A stretch of DNA of 64,000 nucleotides. It comes from Micromonospora pisi (GTDB taxonomy: Bacteria; Actinomycetota; Actinomycetes; Mycobacteriales; Micromonosporaceae). The stretch covers positions 5,766,001 to 5,830,000 of the forward strand of contig NZ_RBKT01000001.1 of the NCBI RefSeq assembly GCF_003633685.1, given 5' to 3'. The translations under genes and the position numbers were made by a program. Within the stretch, counting starts at the first letter, position 1; every line of letters starts with the position of its first letter. The notes under the pieces were generated by a model, which saw only the letters and a list, made by a program, of their open reading frames with translations, was not told the origin of the DNA and did no database searches. Of this stretch, positions 54,517 through 64,000 are shown in pieces.

Positions 54517-56360
54517 TCGGGGACGCGGCGGTAGGCGCCGTCGCTGGCCGAGGTGGCCATCGAGGCGTACGCGCGTAGGGCGGCGGAGACGGGACGCTGC
54601 CGGTCGACCGGGGTGTACGGCTTGTCGCGCTTTTCCTGGGCGACCCGTCGGGCGTCGAGCACCTCGGCGGGCACGTTCAGTTCGATCGACCGGGTCGGGA
54701 TGTCGATGACGATCTCGTCGCCCGGCTCGACCAGGGCGATCAGCCCACCGCCGGCGGCCTCGGGCGAGATGTGCCCGATGGAGAGGCCGGAGGTGCCGCC
54801 GGAGAAGCGGCCGTCGGTGATCAGTGCGCAGTCCCGGCCGAGGCCGCGTCCCTTGAGGAACGAGGTGGGGTAGAGCATCTCCTGCATGCCGGGGCCGCCC
54901 TTGGGGCCCTCGTAGCGGATCACCACCACGTCCCCGGCGACGATCTCCTTGGCGAGGATCGCGGTGACCGCGTCGTCCTGCGACTCGTAGACCTTCGCGG
55001 GTCCGCGGAAGGTGAGCCGGTCGGCCGGGACACCGGCGGTCTTCACCACGGCGCCTTCCGGGGCGAGGTTGCCGTGCAGGATGGCGAGCCCGCCGTCAAC
55101 GGTGTACGCGTGCTCCCGGTCCCGGAGGCAGCCGTTGGCCGCGTCGGTGTCCAGGGTCGCCCAGCGGTTGGTGGTGGAGAACGCCTTGGTGGTGCGGACC
55201 CCGCCGGGGGCGGCGTGGAACAGCTCGACGGCCTCGGCGGTGGGGCTGCCGCCCCGGATGTCCCAGTCGGCGAGCCACTGGTCCAGGTTGGGGGAGTGCA
55301 CCGAGTGCACGTCCCGGTTGAGCAGGCCGGCCCGGTCGAGCTCGCCCATGATGGCCGGGATGCCACCGGCCCGGTGCACGTCCTCCATGTGGTACTTCGG
55401 CGAGTTCGGGGCCACCTTCGCCAGGCAGGGCACCCGGCGGGAGATGGCGTCGATGTCGGCGACGCTGAAGTCGAGCTCCGCCTCCCGGGCGGCGGCGAGC
55501 AGGTGCAGCACGGTGTTGGTGGAGCCGCCCATCGCCACGTCCAGCGCGACCGCGTTGTCGAACGCGGCCCGGCTCGCGATCGAGCGGGGCAGGACGGAGT
55601 CGTCGTCGCCGTCGTACCACCGCTTGGAGATCTCCACGATGGTCCGGCCGGCCTCCTCGAACAGCGCCTTGCGTGCGGCGTGGGTGGCCAGGACCGAGCC
55701 GTTGCCCGGCAGGGCCAGCCCGATCGCCTCGGTGAGGCAGTTCATCGAGTTGGCGGTGAACATGCCGGAGCAGGAGCCGCAGGTGGGGCAGGCGGAGCGT
55801 TCGATCTCGCTGAGCTGGTCGTCGGTGACCGCGTCGTTGGAGGCGGCGATCATCGCGTCGATCAGGTCGATCTTGTCGTGCACGATGCCCTCGATGGCCA
55901 CCGTCTTGCCGGCCTCCATCGGGCCGCCGGAGACGAAGACGGTGGGGATGTTGAGCCGGAGCGCGGCCAGCAGCATGCCGGGGGTGATCTTGTCGCAGTT
56001 GGAGATGCAGACCAGCGCGTCCGCGCAGTGCGCGTTGACCATGTACTCGACCGCGTCGGCGATCAACTCGCGACTGGGCAGCGAGTAGAGCATGCCGCCG
56101 TGGCCCATGGCGATGCCGTCGTCCACCGCGATCGTGTTGAACTCCCGGCCGACCCCGCCGGCCTCGGCCACCGCGTCGGCGACCAGGCCGCCGAGGTCCT
56201 TGAGGTGGACGTGCCCGGGTACGAACTGGGTGAAGCTGTTGGCGATGGCCACGATCGGCTTGCCGAAGTCGTCGTCGGTCATCCCGGTGGCCCGCCAGAG
56301 CGCACGCGCCCCGGCCATCGTCCGGCCGTGTGTGGAGGTCTTCGACCGCAGGTCAGGCAT
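54513..56360 (-). CDS. ilvD: Dihydroxy-acid dehydratase
   Basis: Dehydrates 2,3-dihydroxy-3-methylbutyrate and -valerate in valine, isoleucine and leucine synthesis. The 615-residue protein has Fe-S ligands in [10 protein letters not shown] and [11 protein letters not shown], and the late [19 protein letters not shown]. Start: ATG 56360 (MPDLRSKT) is the family start, with no Shine-Dalgarno but AACACT (56367-56372, reverse) 6 nt upstream; the longer frame to 56531 is not homologous. It is divergent from the third GGDEF-EAL gene. Confidence 0.96.
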   Translation of the reverse strand: MPDLRSKTSTHGRTMAGARALWRATGMTDDDFGKPIVAIANSFTQFVPGHVHLKDLGGLVADAVAEAGGVGREFNTIAVDDGIAMGHGGMLYSLPSRELIADAVEYMVNAHCADALVCISNCDKITPGMLLAALRLNIPTVFVSGGPMEAGKTVAIEGIVHDKIDLIDAMIAASNDAVTDDQLSEIERSACPTCGSCSGMFTANSMNCLTEAIGLALPGNGSVLATHAARKALFEEAGRTIVEISKRWYDGDDDSVLPRSIASRAAFDNAVALDVAMGGSTNTVLHLLAAAREAELDFSVADIDAISRRVPCLAKVAPNSPKYHMEDVHRAGGIPAIMGELDRAGLLNRDVHSVHSPNLDQWLADWDIRGGSPTAEAVELFHAAPGGVRTTKAFSTTNRWATLDTDAANGCLRDREHAYTVDGGLAILHGNLAPEGAVVKTAGVPADRLTFRGPAKVYESQDDAVTAILAKEIVAGDVVVIRYEGPKGGPGMQEMLYPTSFLKGRGLGRDCALITDGRFSGGTSGLSIGHISPEAAGGGLIALVEPGDEIVIDIPTRSIELNVPAEVLDARRVAQEKRDKPYTPVDRQRPVSAALRAYASMATSASDGAYRRVPE

Positions 56361-56584
56361 TGCACCAGTGTTACACCGTCGGCGCGGATCGGGCCGGGGC
56401 GCCGCGTCCCGCGTCCAGAACGCGGGAAAGGGCGGCGGTGGGCGCCCCTTACGTCCCGCCTGATCACTCCCGCCCGATTCGTCGACGCGGACGCGGGGCC
56501 GACACCCGCCCGACTTGTCTTTCCCGGTCAAACAAGGTGCCCCCGGTACCCCACGGGACGGCCGGTATCCGGCACAGTGGATGC

Positions 56585-58888
56585 GTGCAACTCCCCTCGG
56601 TCGCGACGGTCGTCGCGGTGCTGGGTGGGCTCGCGGCGGTGGCCGGTACGTCGGTGCTGATCTCCTCAGGGCTTCGACGCGCCGGTATCCGACGTCAGGC
56701 CCACCTGATCATCGCCGGCGGAGCCGGCCTGGCCACGGTCAGCGCGATCGCCGGCCTGGTCGGCATCCTCAGCATGGCCCCGCACTGGGCCCACCACCAG
56801 CCGCAGCGGATGACGCTCGCCACCGTGGTCGCGATCGGGATCGCGGTCAGCAGCCTGGTGCTCTGCGCGGGGGTGTTGCGGCTGCCCGGCGCCACCCAGA
56901 GCAGGTCGGCCACGCTGCGCCTGATCCTGGACGGGGTGGTGATCGGGGCGGCGCTCTGGTTCGTCGGCTGGGTGCTGCTGGCCGAGCCGACCCGGCTGCT
57001 CGGCGACGCGACCCCGAGGGGCTGTCCGGCGATCGTGCTCGCCACGGTGGCCGCCGCCGGGGCGGTCGGACTGGTCTTCGTGGTCGGCGTACGCGCCCCC
57101 TGGCCGCGCCGCGACCTGTTGCTGATCGCCGCCGGGGTGATCCTGGTCGCGGTGGCCGGCCTCGGTCTGGCAGCCGGCATCTGCCAGGCCGGCCCGGCGG
57201 TGGCGCTGACCGGCGCGGGGCTGCTCCCGGTCGGCTTCCTGCTGCTCTTCGCCGGCCTCCGCTCGCCCGACCCGGTCGGCGAGGTGGACGCCGACATCAT
57301 TCGGCGGGGCAGCGGCTACGCGTTCCTGCCGATGCTCGCGATGGCCGTTTCCGCCGTCTATCACCTGCTCCGGATGGGCGACTTCACCATGCTCGGCATC
57401 GTCTGCGGCAGCGTGGAGGGGTTCGCGCTGGTCGCCCGGCAGTCCCTCGCCCTGCGGGACGTCCGGGCGTACGCGGGCCGGCTGGCCGAGCGCGAGGCGC
57501 ACTTCCGGGAGCTGGCGCACACCGACCCGTTGACCGGGTTGGCGAACCGGCGGGGGCTGCTCCGCGCGTTGCAGCAGGAGTCCGGGTCGGCCGCTCCGTG
57601 CGTACTGCTCGGTCTTGATCTTGATGGTTTCAAGAACGTCAACGACCTGCACGGTCATGACGTCGGGGACGCGGTGCTGGCCGAGGTGGCGCAGCGGCTG
57701 CGGCTCAACCTGCGACCCGGGGACGTGGCCGCCCGGCTCGGCGGTGACGAGTTCGCGGTGCTGATGTGGGCCCGGCCGCCGGAGGCGCAGCGGGTGGCCG
57801 AGCGGCTGCTCGGCATCCTCGGCCGCCCCTACGACCACCCGGCCGGGCGGATCTTCCTCTCGGTGAGCATCGGGGTGGCCGGGCAGGCGAGCGCACCGGA
57901 GGTGGAGACGTTGCTGCGCAATGCCGACCTGGCGCTGCGCTACGCCAAGCAGCGTGGGAAGAACCGGGTCGAGCGCTACGACGTCGCCTACGACCACCTG
58001 CTGCGCCGCCGGACCACGTTGGAACACGAGATGCGCGGCGCGATCGAGCGCGACGAGCTGCACCTCGCCTTCCAGCCGGTGGTGGCGGTGCCGTCGGTAC
58101 GTCCGGTGGGGGCCGAGGCGCTGCTCCGTTGGCACCACCCGAAGCTGGGCAGTGTCCGACCGGACGAGTTCATCCCGCTGGCCGAGGAGTGCGGCATGAT
58201 CGCCCAGCTCGGCGCGTGGGTGCTGCACCAGGCGTGTCACCAGTTGTCGGTCTGGCTGGCGGACGGGCACGACGTCTGGGTCTCGGTGAACGTGTCGCCG
58301 AAGGAGTTGCACGCCCCGGAATATGTGGTGCAGGTGGCCGAGGCGCTGCGGGCGCACCGGGTGCCGCCGCAACGGCTGGTGCTGGAGGTGACCGAGCACG
58401 CGGTCGCGACCGATCTGGACGAGTTGATCCGGCGGCTGGCCGCGCTCCGGGCCACCGGCGTACGGATCGCCCTGGACGACTTCGGTGCGGGTTACTCCTC
58501 CCTCGGGCAGTTGCGGAAGCTACCGATCGACATTCTGAAGATCGACCACAGTCTGGTTGCCGAGCAGGAGCCGATCCGGGCCCGGGAGAGCGGTGAGCGC
58601 CGGGTCTTCGCGCCGATGGTCGACGTGGTGATGCGACTCGGTCACCAGCTCGGGCTGGAGGTGATCGCCGAGGGGGTGACGAACCCGTTGGAGCTGGCAG
58701 CGGTGGTCGAGGCCGGCTGCCGGTTCGGTCAGGGACAGCTTTTCGGCTGGGGGGTTCCGGCCGAGCATCTGGAGGCGATGCTCGATGCCGCGACCTCGCC
58801 CGGAGCGCGTGCGGTGCCCGCCCCACGAAATCGACCTGCCCAGAATCTGGGATCAGTTGACTCATCGCGTGAGATGCGTCAGGCTTAG
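56585..58888 (+). CDS. Membrane GGDEF-EAL protein (c-di-GMP turnover) upstream of ilvB
   Basis: A 767-residue protein: about eight N-terminal membrane helices (up to about 285), GGDEF domain with canonical [14 protein letters not shown] and GGDEF at 386-390, then EAL with Glu511 (AEALLRWH), [26 protein letters not shown] and LKIDHSLV. A late AEGVT replaces the usual AEGVE, so one conserved Glu near the EAL active site is missing. GGDEF is intact. A GGDEF-EAL gene sits in front of ilvB in Streptomyces too (SCO5511, as I recall). GTG 56585 has CACAGT (56573-56578) 6 nt upstream; the frame to 56330 is not homologous. Confidence 0.88.
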   Translation: MQLPSVATVVAVLGGLAAVAGTSVLISSGLRRAGIRRQAHLIIAGGAGLATVSAIAGLVGILSMAPHWAHHQPQRMTLATVVAIGIAVSSLVLCAGVLRLPGATQSRSATLRLILDGVVIGAALWFVGWVLLAEPTRLLGDATPRGCPAIVLATVAAAGAVGLVFVVGVRAPWPRRDLLLIAAGVILVAVAGLGLAAGICQAGPAVALTGAGLLPVGFLLLFAGLRSPDPVGEVDADIIRRGSGYAFLPMLAMAVSAVYHLLRMGDFTMLGIVCGSVEGFALVARQSLALRDVRAYAGRLAEREAHFRELAHTDPLTGLANRRGLLRALQQESGSAAPCVLLGLDLDGFKNVNDLHGHDVGDAVLAEVAQRLRLNLRPGDVAARLGGDEFAVLMWARPPEAQRVAERLLGILGRPYDHPAGRIFLSVSIGVAGQASAPEVETLLRNADLALRYAKQRGKNRVERYDVAYDHLLRRRTTLEHEMRGAIERDELHLAFQPVVAVPSVRPVGAEALLRWHHPKLGSVRPDEFIPLAEECGMIAQLGAWVLHQACHQLSVWLADGHDVWVSVNVSPKELHAPEYVVQVAEALRAHRVPPQRLVLEVTEHAVATDLDELIRRLAALRATGVRIALDDFGAGYSSLGQLRKLPIDILKIDHSLVAEQEPIRARESGERRVFAPMVDVVMRLGHQLGLEVIAEGVTNPLELAAVVEAGCRFGQGQLFGWGVPAEHLEAMLDAATSPGARAVPAPRNRPAQNLGSVDSSREMRQA
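58857..58885 (+). promoter_or_regulatory. Promoter of the ilvB leader, inside the upstream gene
   Basis: A -35 TTGACT (58857-58862) and -10 CAGGCT (58880-58885), spaced 17 bp, lie in the last codons of the GGDEF-EAL gene. Transcription is expected to begin 7 nt after the -10, at the ATG of the leader peptide (58893). Confidence 0.6.
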
Positions 58889-58892
58889 CCCC

Positions 58893-58928
58893 ATGTCGTC
58901 GACCAGGTCGTTTCGAGTACTTACCTGA
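58893..58928 (+). CDS. ilvB leader peptide (MSSTRSFRVLT)
   Basis: An 11-codon open frame starting exactly where transcription from the promoter at 58857-58885 should begin, thus likely leaderless. Val (GTA) and Leu (CTT) codons stand at codons 9-10, just before Thr and the stop. The stop overlaps the left arm of the first leader hairpin. Classical ilv/leu attenuators use such peptides to sense branched-chain aminoacyl-tRNA. An in-frame GTG at 58869 would extend it. The run of Val/Leu codons is short, so this is a prediction. Confidence 0.55.
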   Translation: MSSTRSFRVLT

Positions 58929-58989
58929 GCGCACTCTCGAGTCAGAGAGTGCGCTGGCCCCGTGCATCTGCACGAGGGCCGTTTTTATT
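58928..58989 (+). terminator. Leader hairpin and intrinsic terminator before ilvB (attenuator)
   Basis: Hairpin 1 pairs AGCGCACTCTC (58928-58938) with GAGAGTGCGCT (58945-58955). The terminator pairs 58956-58966 with 58969-58980 (one bulged A at 58975), followed by GTTTTTATT. A ribosome stalled at the Val/Leu codons would reach into hairpin 1. I could not find a clean antiterminator, so the switching mechanism is open. Confidence 0.75.
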
Positions 58990-59165
58990 GGCCATCTCCC
59001 AGTCATCGAGGCGGGTCCTTCCACCTCGGCCCGGGTGCCAAGCCTCGCGTACGGGTGACCAGCCCGGCCGAGCGGACGTCGGGCGAGCGGATCCCCTCAT
59101 CGGGCGGGCTTCCCCCGCAACGCACACGCAGACAACACCGATCTGAGTTAAAGGCCTGAATCGCT

Positions 59166-61163
59166 ATGACGAGACCCACGCCAGAGACACTCGCCCACAC
59201 CGCGCGTCGAAGTCGGCAGAGCGCCGAGGTGGTAACCGACCCCGCTGAGCAGCTCGCCCGCCGCGCCCGTACCGGGGGTATCGAGGGTGGCGCGGCCGAC
59301 CAGGCGACCCGTCGGGCCCGTCCGGCCGACGAGCCCGCAGACGGCGTCGTCGCTCCACTGCCCGGCGGAGTGTCGGGTCCCGCGCGGGCCGTCAGCCCGA
59401 CGCCGGTCAGCGGCGCGAAATCGTTGGTCAAGTCGCTGGAGGCGCTCGGCGTCGATGTCGCGTTCGGCATTCCCGGTGGCGCCATCCTGCCCGCGTACGA
59501 CCCGCTCTACGATTCGTCCGTGCGGCACATCCTGGTCCGTCACGAGCAGGGCGCCGGCCACGCGGCGACCGGATACGCGCAGGCCACCGGCAAGGTCGGG
59601 GTCTGCATCGCCACCTCCGGCCCGGGGGCCACCAACCTGGTCACCCCGATCGCCGACGCCTACATGGACTCGGTGCCGATCGTCGCGATCACCGGCCAGG
59701 TGGCCCGGCCCTCGATCGGTACGGACGCGTTCCAGGAAGCCGACATCCAGGGCATCACGCTCCCGATCACCAAGCACAACTTCCTGGTCCAGACGGCGGA
59801 GGAGATCCCGCGGGTGCTGGCCGAGGCGTTCCACCTCGCGTCGACCGGCCGCCCCGGCCCGGTTCTGGTCGACATCCCCAAGGACGTGCTCCAGGCGCAG
59901 ACCACCTTCTCCTGGCCGCCCACGCTCGACCTGCCCGGTTACCGCCCCACCCTGCACCCGCACGGCAAGCAGATCCGCGAGGCGGCCCGGCTGATCGCCG
60001 CCGCCCGTCGACCGGTCCTCTATGTCGGCGGCGGTGTGCTCAAGGCCGGTGCCACCGAGGGGCTGCTGCACCTGGCGGAGCTGACCGGCATCCCGGTGGT
60101 CACCACCCTGATGGCCCGGGGCGCCTTCCCCGACTCGCACCCGCAGCACCTCGGCATGCCCGGCATGCACGGCACCGTCGCCGCCGTGTACGGCCTGCAG
60201 AAGGCGGACCTGATCGTGGCGCTCGGGGCCAGGTTCGACGACCGGGTGACCGGCCAGTTGGACTCCTTCGCCCCCGGGGCGGCGATCGTGCACGCCGACA
60301 TCGACCCGGCCGAGATCGGCAAGAACCGGGCCGCCGACGTGCCGATCGTCGGCGATGCGCGGCACGTGATCGACGAGCTGATCGACGCGGTGCGGGCCGG
60401 TGGTGAGCGTCTCGCCGGCACCGGTGGACGGTCGGCTCCCGGCGACCGTACCGAGTGGTGGGAGCAGCTCAACGACCTGCGCGAGCGCTACCCGCTCGGA
60501 TACGACGAGCCGACCGACGGCACGCTCGCCCCGCAGTACGTGATCAAGCGGCTGGGTGAGCTGGCCGGTCCGGACGCGATCTACGTGGCCGGCGTCGGCC
60601 AGCACCAGATGTGGGCGTCGCAGTTCATCTCGTACGAGAAGCCGAACACCTGGCTCAACTCCGGCGGGCTGGGCACGATGGGCTACGCGGTGCCGGCGGC
60701 GATGGGTGCCAAGGTGGGTCGGCCGGAGACGATGGTCTGGGCGGTGGACGGTGACGGCTGCTTCCAGATGACCAACCAGGAGTTGGCCACCTGCGCGCTG
60801 GAGGGCATCCCGATCAAGGTCGCCGTGATCAACAACGGCAACCTGGGCATGGTCCGGCAGTGGCAGACGCTCTTCTACGGCGAGCGCTACTCCAACACCG
60901 ATCTCGGCACCCACAAGCACCGGATCCCGGACTTCGTGAAGCTCGCCGAGGCACTCGGCTGTGTCGGCCTGCGCTGCGAGACCGCCGCCGACGTGGACAA
61001 GACCATCGAAGCGGCGATGGCGATCAACGATGCCCCCGTCGTCATCGACTTCGTGGTGGGCAAGGACGCCATGGTCTGGCCGATGGTCGCCGCCGGCACC
61101 AGCAACGACGAGATCATGTTCGCCCGGGGTGTCCGCCCCGCTTTCGACGACGACGACCTGTGA
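59166..61163 (+). CDS. ilvB: Acetolactate synthase large (catalytic) subunit
   Basis: The biosynthetic enzyme joining two pyruvates, or pyruvate and 2-oxobutyrate. The 665-residue protein starts with a 75-residue low-complexity extension, then ThDP-binding domains: Glu127 in [51 protein letters not shown], and [15 protein letters not shown] to [13 protein letters not shown]. The Trp in this last motif is conserved in biosynthetic enzymes. It is followed by ilvN, ilvC and serA; the leader upstream carries an attenuator-like structure. No Shine-Dalgarno of strength precedes ATG 59166. Confidence 0.96.
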   Translation: MTRPTPETLAHTARRSRQSAEVVTDPAEQLARRARTGGIEGGAADQATRRARPADEPADGVVAPLPGGVSGPARAVSPTPVSGAKSLVKSLEALGVDVAFGIPGGAILPAYDPLYDSSVRHILVRHEQGAGHAATGYAQATGKVGVCIATSGPGATNLVTPIADAYMDSVPIVAITGQVARPSIGTDAFQEADIQGITLPITKHNFLVQTAEEIPRVLAEAFHLASTGRPGPVLVDIPKDVLQAQTTFSWPPTLDLPGYRPTLHPHGKQIREAARLIAAARRPVLYVGGGVLKAGATEGLLHLAELTGIPVVTTLMARGAFPDSHPQHLGMPGMHGTVAAVYGLQKADLIVALGARFDDRVTGQLDSFAPGAAIVHADIDPAEIGKNRAADVPIVGDARHVIDELIDAVRAGGERLAGTGGRSAPGDRTEWWEQLNDLRERYPLGYDEPTDGTLAPQYVIKRLGELAGPDAIYVAGVGQHQMWASQFISYEKPNTWLNSGGLGTMGYAVPAAMGAKVGRPETMVWAVDGDGCFQMTNQELATCALEGIPIKVAVINNGNLGMVRQWQTLFYGERYSNTDLGTHKHRIPDFVKLAEALGCVGLRCETAADVDKTIEAAMAINDAPVVIDFVVGKDAMVWPMVAAGTSNDEIMFARGVRPAFDDDDL

Positions 61164-61178
61164 CGCGACGACCTGTGA
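61151..61178. repeat. Short tandem duplication over the ilvB stop
   Basis: The 13 bases CGACGACCTGTGA occur at 61151-61163 and again at 61166-61178. Each holds the end of ilvB and a TGA. It resembles the duplication at 38703-38748. Confidence 0.8.
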
Positions 61179-61191
61179 AGCGGAGTACGAC

Positions 61192-61707
61192 ATGACCATG
61201 CACACGCTCTCCGTGCTGGTGGAGAACAAGCCCGGTGTGCTCGCCCGGGTCGGTGGGCTCTTCTCCCGCCGTGGCTTCAACATCGATTCGCTCGCGGTCG
61301 GGGAGACCGAGAACCCGGACGTCTCCCGGATCACGATCGTGGTCAACGCCGACTCCTCACCCCTGGAGCAGGTCACCAAGCAGCTCAACAAGCTGGTCAA
61401 CGTGCTGAAGATCGTCGAGCTGGACCCGTCCGTCTCGGTCGCCCGTGAACTGGTGCTGGTGAAGGTGCGGGCCGACCGGGCCGCCCGGGCCCAGGTGCTG
61501 GAGACGGTGAACCTGTTCCGGGCCCGGGTCGTCGATGTCGCGCCGGACACCCTCACCATCGAGGCGACCGGCACCCCGGACAAACTGGATGCGCTGCTGC
61601 GTGATCTGGAGCCGTTCGGAATCAAGGAAATGGTGCAGTCCGGGCTGGTGGCCATCGGGCGCGGCTCGCGTTCGATCACCACAGGCTCGGCGTTGCGTGC
61701 CGCTTAG
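61192..61707 (+). CDS. ilvN: Acetolactate synthase small (regulatory) subunit
   Basis: The 171-residue ACT-domain subunit that confers valine feedback inhibition. The N-terminus MTMHTLSVLVENKPGVLARV and GLFSRRGFNIDSLAVG is diagnostic. A second ACT-like half follows. ATG 61192 (or 61198) follows ilvB by 28 bp, where a small duplication lies. Binds IlvB. Confidence 0.96.
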   Translation: MTMHTLSVLVENKPGVLARVGGLFSRRGFNIDSLAVGETENPDVSRITIVVNADSSPLEQVTKQLNKLVNVLKIVELDPSVSVARELVLVKVRADRAARAQVLETVNLFRARVVDVAPDTLTIEATGTPDKLDALLRDLEPFGIKEMVQSGLVAIGRGSRSITTGSALRAA

Positions 61708-62763
<1,056 letters not shown>

Positions 62764-62805
62764 CCTCTGGTCGGTCCGACCGGCTGACGTCCGTACGACG
62801 CGTTC

Positions 62806-62849
62806 ACGGCGCCTCCGTCGTGGTGGGAATCCACCACCGGGGGCGCCGT
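62806..62849 (+). terminator. Terminator-like hairpin after ilvC
   Basis: An outer ACGGCGCC/GGCGCCGT stem (62806-62813 with 62842-62849) and an inner TGGTGG/CCACCA stem (62821-62826 with 62831-62836) with loop GAAT. This may separate ilvBNC from serA or reduce read-through. Confidence 0.7.
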
Positions 62850-62997
62850 GTCGTTTCCTGGTCCGCTGCCTGTGAGACGCCTACGATCGCGGTTAGTCGA
62901 TGCATCCGCACCGTACGACCATCGATGGCGCGGCGCGGGGCGCAGAGCGGCGTCCTGCTCGCCACCGCCGTTGCACCGGACGATGTCAAGAGGACGC

Positions 62998-64000
62998 ATG
63001 AAGCCTGTCGTACTGATCGCAGAGGAACTCGCCCCCGCCGCCGTCGACGTGCTCGCGCACGATTTCGACGTACGCCATGTCGACGGCACCGACCGTCCCG
63101 CCCTGCTCACCGCCCTCGCCGAGGCGAACGCGGTGATCGTGCGCAGCGCCACCCTGATCGACACCGAGGCGGTCGCCGCCGCGCCCCGGCTGCGGGTGGT
63201 CGCCCGCGCCGGCGTCGGACTGGACAACGTGGAGGTACCCGCCGCCACCGCCCGGGGCGTGATGGTGGTGAACGCGCCCACCTCGAACATCGTTTCCGCC
63301 GCCGAGCAGGCGATCGCGCTGCTGCTGGCGGTCGCCCGCAACACCGCCAGCGCGAGCACCGCGTTGAAGGCGGGGGAGTGGAAACGGTCCAAATACACCG
63401 GTGTGGAGATCCAGGGCAAGACCGTCGGGGTGGTCGGACTCGGTCGGATCGGGGTCCTGTTCGCCGCCCGGATGGCAGCCTTCGGCACCCGGCTGGTCGC
63501 GTACGACCCGTACATCCAACCGGCGCGGGCGGCCCAGCTCGGGGTTCGCCTGGTCGGGTTGGAGGAGTTGCTGCGGGAGAGCGACTTCATCTCCATCCAT
63601 CTGCCGAAGACGCCGGAGACGGTGGGCCTGATCGGCGAGAAGGAGTTGGCGATGGTGAAGCCCGGTGTCCGGATCGTCAACGCCGCCCGGGGCGGGCTCG
63701 TCGACGAGCAGGCGTTGGCCGACGCGATCGCCGAGGGGCGGGTCGCCGGTGCCGGCATCGACGTCTACGGCAAGGAGCCGTGCACCGCCTCGCCGCTGTT
63801 CGCCTTTGACAACGTGGTGGCCACCCCGCATCTGGGCGCCTCGACGGTGGAGGCGCAGGACAAGGCGGGTCTCGCGGTGGCGCGCAGTGTCAAGCTGGCG
63901 TTGCAGGGCGAGTTCGTGCCGGACGCGGTGAACGTGCAGGCCGGCGGCGTGGTGGCGGAGGACGTACGGCCGTTGTTGCCGTTGGCCGAGAAGCTCGGCC
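62998..64000 (+). CDS. serA: D-3-phosphoglycerate dehydrogenase, 3' end beyond the window
   Basis: First enzyme of serine synthesis. The visible 334 codons hold the substrate/NAD-binding core: ARAGVGLDNVEV, the Rossmann GVVGLGRIGVLFA, catalytic Arg in VNAARGGLVDEQ, Glu in DVYGKEP, and His in ATPHLGAS. The intervening and ACT domains of the longer type would lie beyond 64000. ATG 62998 has AGAGG upstream, and TACGAT (62882-62887) may be a -10, so serA may have its own promoter. The window ends inside the gene. Confidence 0.95.
   Translation, partial: MKPVVLIAEELAPAAVDVLAHDFDVRHVDGTDRPALLTALAEANAVIVRSATLIDTEAVAAAPRLRVVARAGVGLDNVEVPAATARGVMVVNAPTSNIVSAAEQAIALLLAVARNTASASTALKAGEWKRSKYTGVEIQGKTVGVVGLGRIGVLFAARMAAFGTRLVAYDPYIQPARAAQLGVRLVGLEELLRESDFISIHLPKTPETVGLIGEKELAMVKPGVRIVNAARGGLVDEQALADAIAEGRVAGAGIDVYGKEPCTASPLFAFDNVVATPHLGASTVEAQDKAGLAVARSVKLALQGEFVPDAVNVQAGGVVAEDVRPLLPLAEKLG

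Noticed and set aside
58928-58980. A defined antiterminator for the ilvB leader
   Set aside because: I looked for pairing between the right arm of hairpin 1 and the left arm of the terminator and found only short, weak matches.
59148-61682. Minus-strand frame of 844 codons opposite ilvB and ilvN
   Set aside because: Antisense shadow across two well-supported genes.

Overview
The window is high-GC actinobacterial chromosome, most likely from the Micromonosporaceae (Micromonospora or a close relative). The evidence is the strong G/C third-position codon bias, frequent GTG starts, F420-type oxidoreductase, HTH-DUF5753/DUF397 pair, leaderless genes and long GGGGCCC-centred intergenic palindromes. 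I see no tRNA, rRNA, CRISPR, insertion sequence or prophage. The sequence looks like ordinary, mostly core, chromosome. Species assignment and all family names rest on motif recognition, not on a database search.

Layout. 1-16 kb is a mixed region: an SDR behind an operator-like promoter, an F420/LLM oxidoreductase, ribokinase, a YccF protein, a coiled-coil protein, a pyruvate-decarboxylase-like ThDP enzyme, a secreted subtilase flanked by two paralogous small membrane proteins, an enoyl-CoA hydratase, an acetolactate-synthase-like ThDP enzyme, and a run of small membrane proteins. 16-33 kb is a conserved housekeeping block: GNAT, ETF beta/alpha, cysteine desulfurase, MnmA, a MetE-C-like protein, an ADP-ribosylglycohydrolase, LigA, a GGDEF-EAL protein and gatCAB. 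33-43.5 kb carries a membrane metallophosphoesterase, a PQQ-type sugar dehydrogenase lipoprotein, a GT-C-like membrane protein, a D-2-hydroxyacid dehydrogenase, a PH-domain protein, a second GGDEF-EAL protein and an acyl-CoA-dehydrogenase-like flavoprotein. 43.5-45 kb is glyA behind a convincing ZTP (pfl) riboswitch. 45-52.4 kb is a LacI-controlled beta-mannoside uptake and hydrolysis operon without its own ABC ATPase. 52.7-54.3 kb is an HTH-DUF5753/DUF397 pair with two small divergent genes. 54.5-64 kb is branched-chain amino acid and serine synthesis: ilvD on the minus strand, a third GGDEF-EAL gene, then ilvB-ilvN-ilvC-serA.

How it works together. ilvBNC and ilvD supply the common valine/isoleucine steps. 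A promoter inside the end of the third GGDEF-EAL gene, an 11-codon leader peptide ending Val-Leu-Thr and a strong terminator before ilvB suggest attenuation. serA and glyA feed serine, glycine and one-carbon metabolism, with glyA sensing ZTP. The LacI operon combines a lipoprotein binding protein, two permeases and a GH2 beta-mannosidase.

Two global patterns stand out. About eighteen genes have a -10-like hexamer 6-8 nt before the start codon, as expected for leaderless mRNAs; this was also used to choose starts. Several convergent junctions carry long hairpins, including a perfect 29-bp-arm palindrome with a second, degenerate copy 11 kb away.
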